DNA from: Acinetobacter oleivorans DR1
GTDB lineage: Bacteria > Pseudomonadota > Gammaproteobacteria > Pseudomonadales > Moraxellaceae
DNA length: 64,000 bases
Assembly (NCBI RefSeq): GCF_000196795.1
Contig: NC_014259.1
Location: 3,038,001 to 3,102,000, forward strand
Reading direction: 5' to 3'
Both the position numbers and the translations under genes were made by a program. Each line of letters opens with the position of its first letter. Within the stretch, counting starts at the first letter, position 1. Of the stretch, positions 46,436 to 54,617 are shown one piece after another. The notes beneath the pieces are model-generated. The model saw only the letters and a program-made list of their open reading frames with translations. It was not told the origin of the DNA and ran no database searches.

Positions 46436-47074
46436 TTATTTGAAATAAGCACCTTCTGCTTGCGTATGGTCAGTTTGGTCAACCACACGTTGGAGCTCAG
46501 GAATCTGCTCTTTTAAAGTAGTTTCAACGCCCTGTTTCAAGGTCACGTCAATTGCAGAACAACCTTGGCAACCACCACCAAATTTCAATACAGCAGTTAA
46601 ACCATGTTCTGGGTCATCTTGTACTTCTACCAAGCTACAATTTCCGCCATGCCCTGCAAGGCCTGGGTTAATTTCTGCTTGAAGAATGTAAGTAATACGT
46701 TCTTCAATTGATGCATCTGGACCAACACGTGGAACCTTAGAATTTGGTGCACGGAAAGTGAGCTGACCACCAAAACGGTCCTTGTTGTAATCGATTACAG
46801 CATCTAAAAGATATGGAATAGATGGTGCATCAATATACGCAGGAAAATCAGGATAGTCCTGTTTATAATCTGTTGGGATCACTTCTTCTGGCGCACTATA
46901 TGCCATACAACATTCGGCACGTGGCGTACCTGGATGCTCAACAAAAATTCGAACGCCAATTCCCGGAGTATTTTGCTTCGTTAATAAATCGTGCAAATAC
47001 TCTTGTGCAGATGGTGTAATCAAAAGGTTTGGAATTTCTTCTGCAACAGCAGTGTTGGTGTTCTCAGTCGACAT
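46436..47074 (-). CDS. nfuA: Fe-S cluster carrier/biogenesis protein NfuA
   Basis: Carries [4Fe-4S] clusters to target enzymes, important in iron or oxidative stress. The 212-residue protein has a degenerate A-type domain (about 20-110) and the C-terminal Nfu domain with the cluster-binding CXXC (GGGCQGCS). The start at 47074 has AGGA eight bases before it. The neighbouring siderophore receptor fits an iron theme, but each has its own promoter and terminator. Confidence 0.95.
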   Translation of the reverse strand: MSTENTNTAVAEEIPNLLITPSAQEYLHDLLTKQNTPGIGVRIFVEHPGTPRAECCMAYSAPEEVIPTDYKQDYPDFPAYIDAPSIPYLLDAVIDYNKDRFGGQLTFRAPNSKVPRVGPDASIEERITYILQAEINPGLAGHGGNCSLVEVQDDPEHGLTAVLKFGGGCQGCSAIDVTLKQGVETTLKEQIPELQRVVDQTDHTQAEGAYFK

Positions 47075-47231
47075 AACAATATTCCTCAAGCTGATGCCTT
47101 TATATTAACCGAAGATGAGGTGGATTTAAAAAAAATCAACTAAATTTGTCGGATTTATACACAACAGGGTTTCAACTTAAGTTTTTAATGGCATTATTGA
47201 GCCAGTATTGATCATTTTTTAAATATTTCTT

Positions 47232-47849
47232 ATGTTGCATTTGCCATTTAACCATACAGTTACTCTTATTATTATTACGGTCATTATCTCTTTAATTGCT
47301 TTTAGCAACCAAAACGTGATGAACCGGCTGATTTTTTGGCCACCTGCAATGCAACGTGGACAGATTGATCGCTTCATTACTCATGGCTTTATCCATGCCG
47401 ATGGAACACATCTACTTTTCAACATGATTACCCTGTTCTTCTTTGGCAGTATTATTGAAAGTTTTTATCGCCAATATTTCTACGACATGGGTTTTGTGTT
47501 GTTCTATTTAGGTGGCTTAATCTTCGCGATTTTACCAAGCTATTTACAGCATAAAAATGATGCGAATTGGGCCAGCCTAGGCGCCTCAGGTGCTGTTTCG
47601 GCAGTGTTATTTGCTTATATCCTATTCCAGCCGTGGAAGCTGATTTTCGTATTTTTTATTCCTGTGCCCGCTATTATTTTTGCAATTTTATATGTGGCAT
47701 ACAGTATTTGGGCTGGTAAGCGCGGTAATAGCCATATTAACCATAGTGCTCATTTATGGGGTGCGGCTTACGGAATCATCGTAACAATTTTACTTGAACC
47801 AAAAGTTATTCCGCATTTCTTAGACCAACTGACTCGCCTTCCTTTCTAA
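47232..47849 (+). CDS. Rhomboid-family intramembrane serine protease (second copy)
   Basis: A 205-residue compact six-helix rhomboid. Catalytic Ser119 is in LGASGAVSA and His174 in HSAHLWGA; the L1-loop HADGTHLLFNM carries the conserved residues. It is shorter than the 36349 rhomboid and the two are clearly diverged. Substrates are unknown. Terminator at 47862-47893. Confidence 0.92.
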   Translation: MLHLPFNHTVTLIIITVIISLIAFSNQNVMNRLIFWPPAMQRGQIDRFITHGFIHADGTHLLFNMITLFFFGSIIESFYRQYFYDMGFVLFYLGGLIFAILPSYLQHKNDANWASLGASGAVSAVLFAYILFQPWKLIFVFFIPVPAIIFAILYVAYSIWAGKRGNSHINHSAHLWGAAYGIIVTILLEPKVIPHFLDQLTRLPF

Positions 47850-47861
47850 ACAAAATAAATT

Positions 47862-47893
47862 AAAGAAAGGCCCTTTGTGGGCTTTTCTTTTTT
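47862..47893 (+). terminator. Terminator after the second rhomboid gene
   Basis: 12-bp stem AAAGAAAGGCCC/GGGCTTTTCTTT with one G-U pair, followed by a T run. Confidence 0.85.
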
Positions 47894-48019
47894 TCTCATT
47901 AATTTATCACTATAAATTCTCAGTCTTTTTTCTGATTATCTTTGATCATTTCTTTGTTTTGATTGCAAAAACCATCTGATTAAACTCGTGCCAATTCTTT
48001 TAATAATTCAGATGATACA

Positions 48020-49696
48020 ATGACGTACAAAGCAATTTTATCTAGCCTTTCCATTGCTTTATTTAGCTTATCTTTAGCTGGATGTAATGACAACGATAAT
48101 CAAGAAAATGTAGCAACCACACCTAAGCAACCGAATATCTTATTTATTATGGCTGATGACTTAGGCTATTCAGATTTAGGGGCTTTTGGTGGTGAAATTC
48201 ACACCCCTAATATTGATAGTTTGGCTCAAGAAGGCCGCCTTTTAACGGATTATCATACTGCCCCGACCTGCTCTCCAACACGCTCTCAGCTCATTTCTGG
48301 TACTGATCATCATTTAGCTGGTATTGGGGCTATGGCTGAACTCACACCGGAACATTTAAAAGGACAACCAGGCTACGAGGGATATTTAAATGAACGTTCT
48401 CTATCGATTGCACAAGTACTTAAAGATAATGGTTACCGCACGTACATCAGCGGTAAATGGCATTTAGGGCTAACTCCAGAAACAAATGCACATGCAAAAG
48501 GTTTTGATCATTCATTTACTTTATTACAAGGTTTAGATCACCACTTTAAGCAAGCGCCAAGTGCGTTTAAACGAAATTCAACTTATACAGAAGATGGCCA
48601 AATTATTCCTGTTTCAGCTTTGCCTGATGACTTTTTCTCGACAAATTATTTTACCGATAAATTACTCAGCTACTTAGAATCAGGCAAAAATAGTGGCAAA
48701 CCGTTCTTTGCTTATGCTGCCTATACGGCGCCTCACTGGCCAATTCAAGCACCTGCTGAATACCGTGAAAAATATCGCGGTGTTTATGATGTTGGTTACG
48801 ATGCTATTCGTAACGCACGTATTGCTAAGCAAAAACAGCTTGGAATTATCCCTGCAAACTTTGAGGCAGCAGAACTAATTGCAACTCAAAATGCCCCACA
48901 AAAATATGGAAAATGGGATGAGTTAACAACTGAACAAAAGGCACTAGAAGCCCGTAAAATGGAAATCTATGCAGGCATGGTAGAAAACCTCGATGCTAAC
49001 GTCGGCCGCATTATTCAATACCTCAAACAAAATAATCTTTATGACAACACTTTAATTTTCTTTGTTTCCGATAACGGTGCTGAAGGTTTTGTACGTGGCG
49101 GATATGGTAGTGAATCTGGTTTTGATAACTCTGTAGCAAATGTGGGAACACCAACTTCATATCACTATATTGGACCACGTTGGGCCGAGGTCAGCGCGGC
49201 ACCATTTCATTTATGGAAAGATACAGCTGGTGAAGGTGCAACCACTGCCCCTGCTATTGTGAAATTACCAAATCAGAAAAAAGCAGAAGAAACCAATAAT
49301 AGCTTTGCATCTGTACTCGATGTTTTCCCAACCCTATTAGAATATGCTCATATTCCAGTACCTCAAGGCCAATACAATGGTCGTACCATTAATACACCAT
49401 CAGGGATTTCATGGAAGCCTTTACTTGAAAATAAAACCACTACCATTCGCCCTGCAAATTTTAGTTTTGCCGATGAATTACATGGCAGCAAATATGCAAA
49501 ACAAGGTGAATGGAAAATTGCAGTTCAAGGGCGCCCTGAGTTAGGCACAGGAACTTGGGAGTTGTATAACATTGCCACTGATCGTGGAGAAAAGCACAAT
49601 GTTGCACAACTTTACCCAGCAAAAGTGCAAGAGTTGTTATCGGTTTATCAAAAATATACTGAGAAAAATGGTGTGCAGGAATATAACGCCAAATGA
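48020..49696 (+). CDS. Lipoprotein arylsulfatase (type I, formylglycine-dependent)
   Basis: Hydrolyses sulfate esters. The 558-residue protein has a lipobox (SLSLAGC22), so it is membrane-anchored outside the cytoplasm. Sulfatase residues are complete: Asp46-Asp47 (metal), Cys84 in CSPTR (converted to formylglycine), Lys146 and His148 in GKWHLG, and the later VSDNGAE metal pair. The next gene, overlapping it by four bases, encodes the maturation enzyme. The natural sulfate ester is unknown; sulfur scavenging is likely. Confidence 0.93.
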   Translation: MTYKAILSSLSIALFSLSLAGCNDNDNQENVATTPKQPNILFIMADDLGYSDLGAFGGEIHTPNIDSLAQEGRLLTDYHTAPTCSPTRSQLISGTDHHLAGIGAMAELTPEHLKGQPGYEGYLNERSLSIAQVLKDNGYRTYISGKWHLGLTPETNAHAKGFDHSFTLLQGLDHHFKQAPSAFKRNSTYTEDGQIIPVSALPDDFFSTNYFTDKLLSYLESGKNSGKPFFAYAAYTAPHWPIQAPAEYREKYRGVYDVGYDAIRNARIAKQKQLGIIPANFEAAELIATQNAPQKYGKWDELTTEQKALEARKMEIYAGMVENLDANVGRIIQYLKQNNLYDNTLIFFVSDNGAEGFVRGGYGSESGFDNSVANVGTPTSYHYIGPRWAEVSAAPFHLWKDTAGEGATTAPAIVKLPNQKKAEETNNSFASVLDVFPTLLEYAHIPVPQGQYNGRTINTPSGISWKPLLENKTTTIRPANFSFADELHGSKYAKQGEWKIAVQGRPELGTGTWELYNIATDRGEKHNVAQLYPAKVQELLSVYQKYTEKNGVQEYNAK

Positions 49697-50697
49697 GATT
49701 AAAACTATTTTTAGTTACCACAATCAGCCTGTCTTTTATGACAGGCTGTAACCAATCTTCAAAAGTTTCTGAATCAGCACCCTCACCTCAACAGCCAACG
49801 TCTTTAGCTGACCTAGGTTCTATTGAAAAGTGTAAAAACTATACTGGACTACCCCAAGGTTGGCTCAAACAACCTACAGCTGGCATGGTTTTAATTACCG
49901 ATGGGCATTTTAATTTTGGTTCTGAGAAAGCCTATCCCGATGAACTTAATTTTGGAAAAAAACAAAGAGAAGTCAAAGGATTCTGGATTGATCAAACAGA
50001 AGTTACGGTTGCTCAATTTGCGAGCTTCATAAAAGCAACGGGCTATATTACCGATGCCGAAAAACAAAAGCAGGCTGCTGTTTTTTCACCAGACCCTCAA
50101 CATCCACAGCAATGGTGGCAGTTAAAATCAGGATATACATGGAAAACGCCAAATGGCAGTAAAGGTGCCTTAGCCAATCCTAATGAGCCTGTGCGATATG
50201 TAAGTAAAAACGATGCTGAACATTATGCAGTCTGGCTCGGACATGATTTACCAACAGAACTAGAATGGGAATATGCAGCTAAAGCCAACTCAAAAACTGA
50301 TACGCCCTTACATCAAGCGCCTACCGATGAACATCAACATCCACAATCAAATTACTGGCAAGGTGAATTCCCTTTTCAAAACCTAAATCAAGATCACTTT
50401 AAAGATGTAGCACCCGTTGGATGTTTTGCGGCAAATAATTTCAAACTATTTGATACGATTGGAAATGTATGGGAATGGACATCCTCTCCTTATCAAGGTG
50501 CTCATGACCAACATATGGGAAATTATTCTGATTTAAGACAACAACAAATTGCGAGTACACAATATGTAATTAAAGGCGGATCTTTTCTATGTGCTCAAAA
50601 TTATTGTTCGCGTTATCGAAACAGTAGTCGTTATCCGCAAGACTTTGATTTAGCAGCAACCCACGTTGGCTTTCGAACAATTTTAAGATCTGATTAG
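49693..50697 (+). CDS. Lipoprotein formylglycine-generating enzyme (SUMF1/FGE family)
   Basis: Oxidises the sulfatase Cys to formylglycine using O2 and copper. The 334-residue protein has a lipobox (LSFMTGC19). The FGE fold shows GFWIDQTEVTVAQFASFIKA, ELEWEYAAK, NVWEWTSSPY and the active-site pair Cys300 and Cys305 in GGSFLCAQNYCSRYR, which match the human enzyme's Cys336/Cys341. Start and stop overlap (ATGA) with the sulfatase, its evident substrate. The export signal implies maturation outside the cytoplasm. Confidence 0.93.
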   Translation: MRLKLFLVTTISLSFMTGCNQSSKVSESAPSPQQPTSLADLGSIEKCKNYTGLPQGWLKQPTAGMVLITDGHFNFGSEKAYPDELNFGKKQREVKGFWIDQTEVTVAQFASFIKATGYITDAEKQKQAAVFSPDPQHPQQWWQLKSGYTWKTPNGSKGALANPNEPVRYVSKNDAEHYAVWLGHDLPTELEWEYAAKANSKTDTPLHQAPTDEHQHPQSNYWQGEFPFQNLNQDHFKDVAPVGCFAANNFKLFDTIGNVWEWTSSPYQGAHDQHMGNYSDLRQQQIASTQYVIKGGSFLCAQNYCSRYRNSSRYPQDFDLAATHVGFRTILRSD

Positions 50698-50801
50698 TTT
50701 CTTTTGATTAGAATTAGTAAATATATTTTTAACGAAAAGTAGGTCGAAAAATAATCAATATATTTCTATAGTACAAAGGAGAATGATAAAAAAGTGAGAA
50801 C

Positions 50802-50969
50802 ATGATGAAAGCATTATTTCTTTGTGTAGCAGCAATTTTCACAATGTCATTATCAGCCTGTGCAGTTCATACACGGGAAGGTAGTATTGTGATTGATCCA
50901 GATTCACCTTATCACAATCATCCCGGAGACTTTTGCCCACCAGGACAAGCTAAAAAAGGACGCTGTTAG
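50802..50969 (+). CDS. Tiny lipoprotein, unknown function
   Basis: A 55-residue ORF. Signal peptide with lipobox (SLSAC20), then a short mature part with HNHPGDFCPPGQAKKGRC at the end. Two Cys could form a disulfide. The FCPPGQAKKG-C ending recurs in small proteobacterial lipoproteins of unknown role, from my memory of such sequences. The second ATG at 50805 is an equal start. It lies downstream of the sulfatase pair with its own upstream region. Confidence 0.7.
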   Translation: MMKALFLCVAAIFTMSLSACAVHTREGSIVIDPDSPYHNHPGDFCPPGQAKKGRC

Positions 50970-51525
50970 AAACACTCATTCTTAAAGTAATTTTGAAGTT
51001 ACGTTAAAGAAATAGAGTTTAATTGAATGATAAGCTGAGTACAAAAATAGTGGGTTCCAACCCAAAAATAGATGGGATGAAACTAGAAAATTATGGTGTA
51101 AAAAAATCACCATATCCCCAAGATTTTTAAAAGACAATCTTACGTTGTCTTCTATCTAGTTTCACCCCAATTCTTTCTTATTCCGTCTGACTTCTCTTAT
51201 CCTTTAAGAAAAAAGTCTAGTTTTTAATCATTTCTGCATCTGTATTATTGATACATTTTGAACATTTTACCTTCAGGTTAAAACTGATGTATTTGCTTCA
51301 TACAAAATAATCATTTATGTAACGTAAGTCTATAAAAATGTTCTAAAAAATGTGAAAAAAAATTAAGGTCAAAATGAGATGGATTTATCATAAAAAATTG
51401 CTCTTTCAAGTTTCATCACATAAATATTCAATATTATTTTGTCAGTTATTGCCACTCGTTTCCTTTCATTGGCATAGATAATGTATACATCTGTATATTA
51501 ACCCAGTCTTATAACGAGATATTTT
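50970..51525. other. 556-base intergenic region with a structured element
   Basis: No supported ORF. It contains the three-way-junction-like inverted repeats at 51074-51168 and, near the next gene, the perfect palindrome ATGTATACAT (51481-51490), possibly an operator for the 51526 gene. The rest is AT-rich. Confidence 0.6.
51074..51168. repeat. Nested inverted repeats forming a possible three-way junction
   Basis: Outer arms GGGATGAAACTAGA (51074-51087) and TCTAGTTTCACCCC (51155-51168) pair over 14 positions with one mismatch. They enclose two hairpins: TATGGTG/CACCATA (51092-51114) and AAGACAA/TTGTCTT (51131-51151). T-rich DNA follows on the plus strand. It could be a structured RNA or the remnant of a small palindromic mobile repeat. 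Confidence 0.55.
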
Positions 51526-53073
51526 ATGTCCAGCACAAGTCAAGTCGAAGGTCTACAATTTCCAGTACACGCCTCAACAAAAAAACAAAGCACATCTCTT
51601 ACAGGCCAAGAGATTTTGTCAGAGGCTTTATCTGTTGTAGATAATAAAACCGCGCAACAAGTGTTGAATGAAAAAAACTGGCGAAAAAACTACCCTATTT
51701 ATTTTAAAGCGCTTGTTAAGCAAGGCATCTCAAATAGTAGCAACCCAATTACTATTGCTAAGCAGGGCTTGCATAAAGCTCACCACCTTTTTGACTACTA
51801 TCGTGATAGTAAGCATTACCTTTTAAAAGATGCGGTTCATATTGCTTCATCTACACCCCTTCATACAGTAAAACTTAAAGGTGAAAGTGTTGCAGCCCCA
51901 GAGTGGTATGTTCCTTACAAAGGGCAAAAGCTCAGTGGACAAAGCTTACTAGACCAAATTCAACGTTGGGAAGAGGCTGGTATTATTGAACCAAGCCATG
52001 CAAAAGCTTTGCGTGAAGCTACTGCTCATCCAGAATGGTTTGATTTATCTGACCGTACCATGGTGTTGTTTGGTGCGGCTTCAGAAGCTGGTCCTCTACC
52101 TTGGTTAGCCAAATGGAAAGCGAATATTATTGCTGTCGACTTACCAAACCCACGTGTCTGGGGCAAAATTTTAAATACGATTCAACAAGGAAACGCAACA
52201 CTCATTGCTCCAAGCGTTGAACAAATTGCTTCCTCAGCAAAAGCTTCTGAACTAAAGGATAAATTGGGTGCAAATTTATTGACTCAATTACCAGAAATTG
52301 CACAGTGGCTAGTGCAGTTTCCACAAAAGTTAGATTTGGCCGCAATCGCCTATTTAGATGGTGAAAAGCATGTTCGCGTGTCCATGGCAATGGATAGCAT
52401 CATGCAATTTGTGAGCGAACATAAGTCTGATACGAGCCTTATGTTTATGTGTACGCCAACCGATGTTTATGCAGTTCCTAAAGAAGTAGCAAAAGCTGCT
52501 CAACAAAAATTTAAATCACGCACAAAACTACAAAAATTGGCAGTGAAAGGTGTTTCTACACTTTCCTTAAATCGTTTTTTCCAAGCACCTTATCAAGACT
52601 TAATTGCTTGTGAAAATGGAAAAACTTATGGCATTGCCGACTGTCTAGTTGTTGAACAAGGGCCAAACTATGCTTTGGCAAAACGCATTCAACAATGGCG
52701 TGCTATTTTGGCCCGCCATCAAGGACAACACGTGAGCATTAATATTGCACCATCAACAACGACTCATTCTGTGACTAAAAATCCATTGTTGAAAGCAGCC
52801 TTTAATGGTGCAGAACTTTTTGATGTAGAAGCATTTAGCCCTGAAACTACCAATGCAATTATGGCTGCAATCTGGATTCATGACTTAAGAAATGAATCTT
52901 CTGTAGCAAATCCTGAAACTGAGCTAGACCATCCGCTTGAACTTATGATGGAAGGTGCCAACCACGGTGGATTGTGGCGTGTTGCTTATTTAGCAAGAAC
53001 TGCCCTGCCTTTTGCTGCAATCTATGGCTTTGCAACCGAAAAACTACCTTTTGGAAAATCCTCTAAAAAATAA
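51526..53073 (+). CDS. Uncharacterised protein with Rossmann-like region
   Basis: A 515-residue cytoplasmic protein. Residues about 178-215 (RTMVLFGAASEAGPLPWLA, then NIIAVDLP) look like a nucleotide-binding beta-alpha-beta unit with an acidic residue after beta-2, as in NAD-dependent dehydrogenases. Downstream is a segment with MFMCTPTDVYAVP, and the C-terminus is helical. I do not recognise the family. It is monocistronic, with terminator 53082-53110. Confidence 0.65.
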   Translation: MSSTSQVEGLQFPVHASTKKQSTSLTGQEILSEALSVVDNKTAQQVLNEKNWRKNYPIYFKALVKQGISNSSNPITIAKQGLHKAHHLFDYYRDSKHYLLKDAVHIASSTPLHTVKLKGESVAAPEWYVPYKGQKLSGQSLLDQIQRWEEAGIIEPSHAKALREATAHPEWFDLSDRTMVLFGAASEAGPLPWLAKWKANIIAVDLPNPRVWGKILNTIQQGNATLIAPSVEQIASSAKASELKDKLGANLLTQLPEIAQWLVQFPQKLDLAAIAYLDGEKHVRVSMAMDSIMQFVSEHKSDTSLMFMCTPTDVYAVPKEVAKAAQQKFKSRTKLQKLAVKGVSTLSLNRFFQAPYQDLIACENGKTYGIADCLVVEQGPNYALAKRIQQWRAILARHQGQHVSINIAPSTTTHSVTKNPLLKAAFNGAELFDVEAFSPETTNAIMAAIWIHDLRNESSVANPETELDHPLELMMEGANHGGLWRVAYLARTALPFAAIYGFATEKLPFGKSSKK

Positions 53074-53081
53074 TTTGATTG

Positions 53082-53110
53082 AAGCCCAATTCTATAATTG
53101 GGCTTTTTTC
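53082..53110 (+). terminator. Terminator after the 51526 gene
   Basis: 10-bp perfect stem AAGCCCAATT/AATTGGGCTT, loop CTAT, then six T. Convergent with dsdA. Confidence 0.92.
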
Positions 53111-53119
53111 TGTGTTTAT

Positions 53120-54454
53120 CTATTTATTTTGAAAATGTGATAGATATTTTTGCATTTCATCAGGCGGCACCATACCGCCTCCTGTCGCCCATATTACATG
53201 GGTTGCCTGCTGTAACTGCTCAGCTGATAGTTGATGTACAGCCAAATAATCAGGGTTAGTCTGGACATAATACGGCCCCATCATGCCTGCCACTGCTGAA
53301 GGCTCAAACTTAATATTTTCAGTTTGATTCAGAAGTGCTATGAGTTCATACAAACGTTCATCATGAATGGTGTAATAGCCATCAATTAACTGTTGCATAG
53401 CACGTCCAACAAAACCTGAAGCACGCCCTACTGCAAGTCCATCTGCGGCGGTAACATTATCGATGCCAATATCATTTACTGAAATCTGATCATGCAAGCC
53501 TGTGTGCACACCAAGTAACATGCAAGGCGAATGGGTTGGTTCAGCAAAAATACAATGTACGTGCTCACCAAAAGCCAGTTTCAACCCAAAACTCACGCCA
53601 CCTGGGCCACCACCGACGCCACAAGGCAAATAAACAAATAATGGGTGTTCAGCATCAACTTTAATTTGTTTTTGCTCAAATTGCTGTTTTAAGCGGATTC
53701 CTGCAACGGCATAGCCTAAAAATAATGTTCTCGAGTTTTCATCATCAATAAAAAAGCAGTGTGGATCTTGTTCTGCGGCTTTTCGTCCCTCTTCAACCGC
53801 TACGCCATAGTCACTAGCATATTCCACCACGTTGACGCCCAGTGAACGCAGTTTGTCTTTCTTCCACTGTCTCGCATCGGCAGACATATGGACTGTGACT
53901 CTAAAACCCAGTTTGGCGCTCATAATGCCAATTGAAAGCCCAAGGTTGCCTGTAGAACCTACTGCAATTTGATACTTAGAAAAAAACGTGCGAAATGCGT
54001 CTTGGTCGAGTTTAGTGTAATCGTCTTCCAACTTAAGAAGCCCTGCCTCAATTGCCAATTTTTCGGCGTGAGCCAAGACTTCATAAATACCACCACGGGC
54101 TTTAATTGAACCTGAAATAGGTAAATGACTATCTTTTTTTAGCCAGAATGCTCCACTCAGTAGCACTTGTTCTGTTGAAGAAAGTGCTTGCTGCATTTTC
54201 GGAATTTCAACAATATCTGATTCAATTTTTCCATGTTGTGCTTGAGTTTCAGGAAATACCTTTGCTAAATAAGGTGCGAAACGCGCTAGCCTTGCTTCCG
54301 CGTCACTTACATCGTCTACTGTGAGTCCAACTTTTTCTAAAGCTTCTGTTAAAGGATAGCGATGAGGTGTAAACCAAAATGTCTCTTTATAGGCTTGCAG
54401 TGTCTCAATAAGTGGAAATTGTTGTTTTAGCTGATCTATTTGAACCGCATCCAT
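53120..54454 (-). CDS. dsdA: D-serine ammonia-lyase (dehydratase)
   Basis: PLP enzyme converting D-serine to pyruvate and ammonia, for detoxification or use as a nutrient. The 444-residue protein has the PLP lysine Lys118 in GSIKARGG (same number as E. coli), the phosphate-binding GSTGNLGLSIG and CGVGGGPGG. No dsdC or dsdX is adjacent. AGGATAGATT precedes the ATG. Confidence 0.95.
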   Translation of the reverse strand: MDAVQIDQLKQQFPLIETLQAYKETFWFTPHRYPLTEALEKVGLTVDDVSDAEARLARFAPYLAKVFPETQAQHGKIESDIVEIPKMQQALSSTEQVLLSGAFWLKKDSHLPISGSIKARGGIYEVLAHAEKLAIEAGLLKLEDDYTKLDQDAFRTFFSKYQIAVGSTGNLGLSIGIMSAKLGFRVTVHMSADARQWKKDKLRSLGVNVVEYASDYGVAVEEGRKAAEQDPHCFFIDDENSRTLFLGYAVAGIRLKQQFEQKQIKVDAEHPLFVYLPCGVGGGPGGVSFGLKLAFGEHVHCIFAEPTHSPCMLLGVHTGLHDQISVNDIGIDNVTAADGLAVGRASGFVGRAMQQLIDGYYTIHDERLYELIALLNQTENIKFEPSAVAGMMGPYYVQTNPDYLAVHQLSAEQLQQATHVIWATGGGMVPPDEMQKYLSHFQNK

Positions 54455-54570
54455 AATCTATCCTGATATAAAAAGTTTAAGCTCAGCTTTTAAAGCTGTT
54501 TGACGCCTTATAACGACTTGTTAATTTATAATTGAATGTACATGAAAATAGACTGAACTTTAAAAGAAAC

Positions 54571-54600
54571 AAATAAAAAAGCCACTGTTTACAGTGGCTT
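54571..54600 (-). terminator. Terminator of the Pit transporter gene
   Basis: 11-bp stem AAAGCCACTGT/ACAGTGGCTTT, loop TT. Minus-strand tail TTTTTTATTTG. Confidence 0.92.
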
Positions 54601-54617
54601 TAATGTTTTAAATGCGT

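Noticed and set aside
36349..47849. Two rhomboid genes as a recent duplication
   Set aside because: The proteins differ in length and in sequence outside the active-site motifs, and their neighbours are unrelated, so they are independent members of the family.
51051..51064. TGGGTTCCAACCCA palindrome-like sequence
   Set aside because: Only a 6-bp arm with too short a loop; kept as context for the larger element and not as its own feature.
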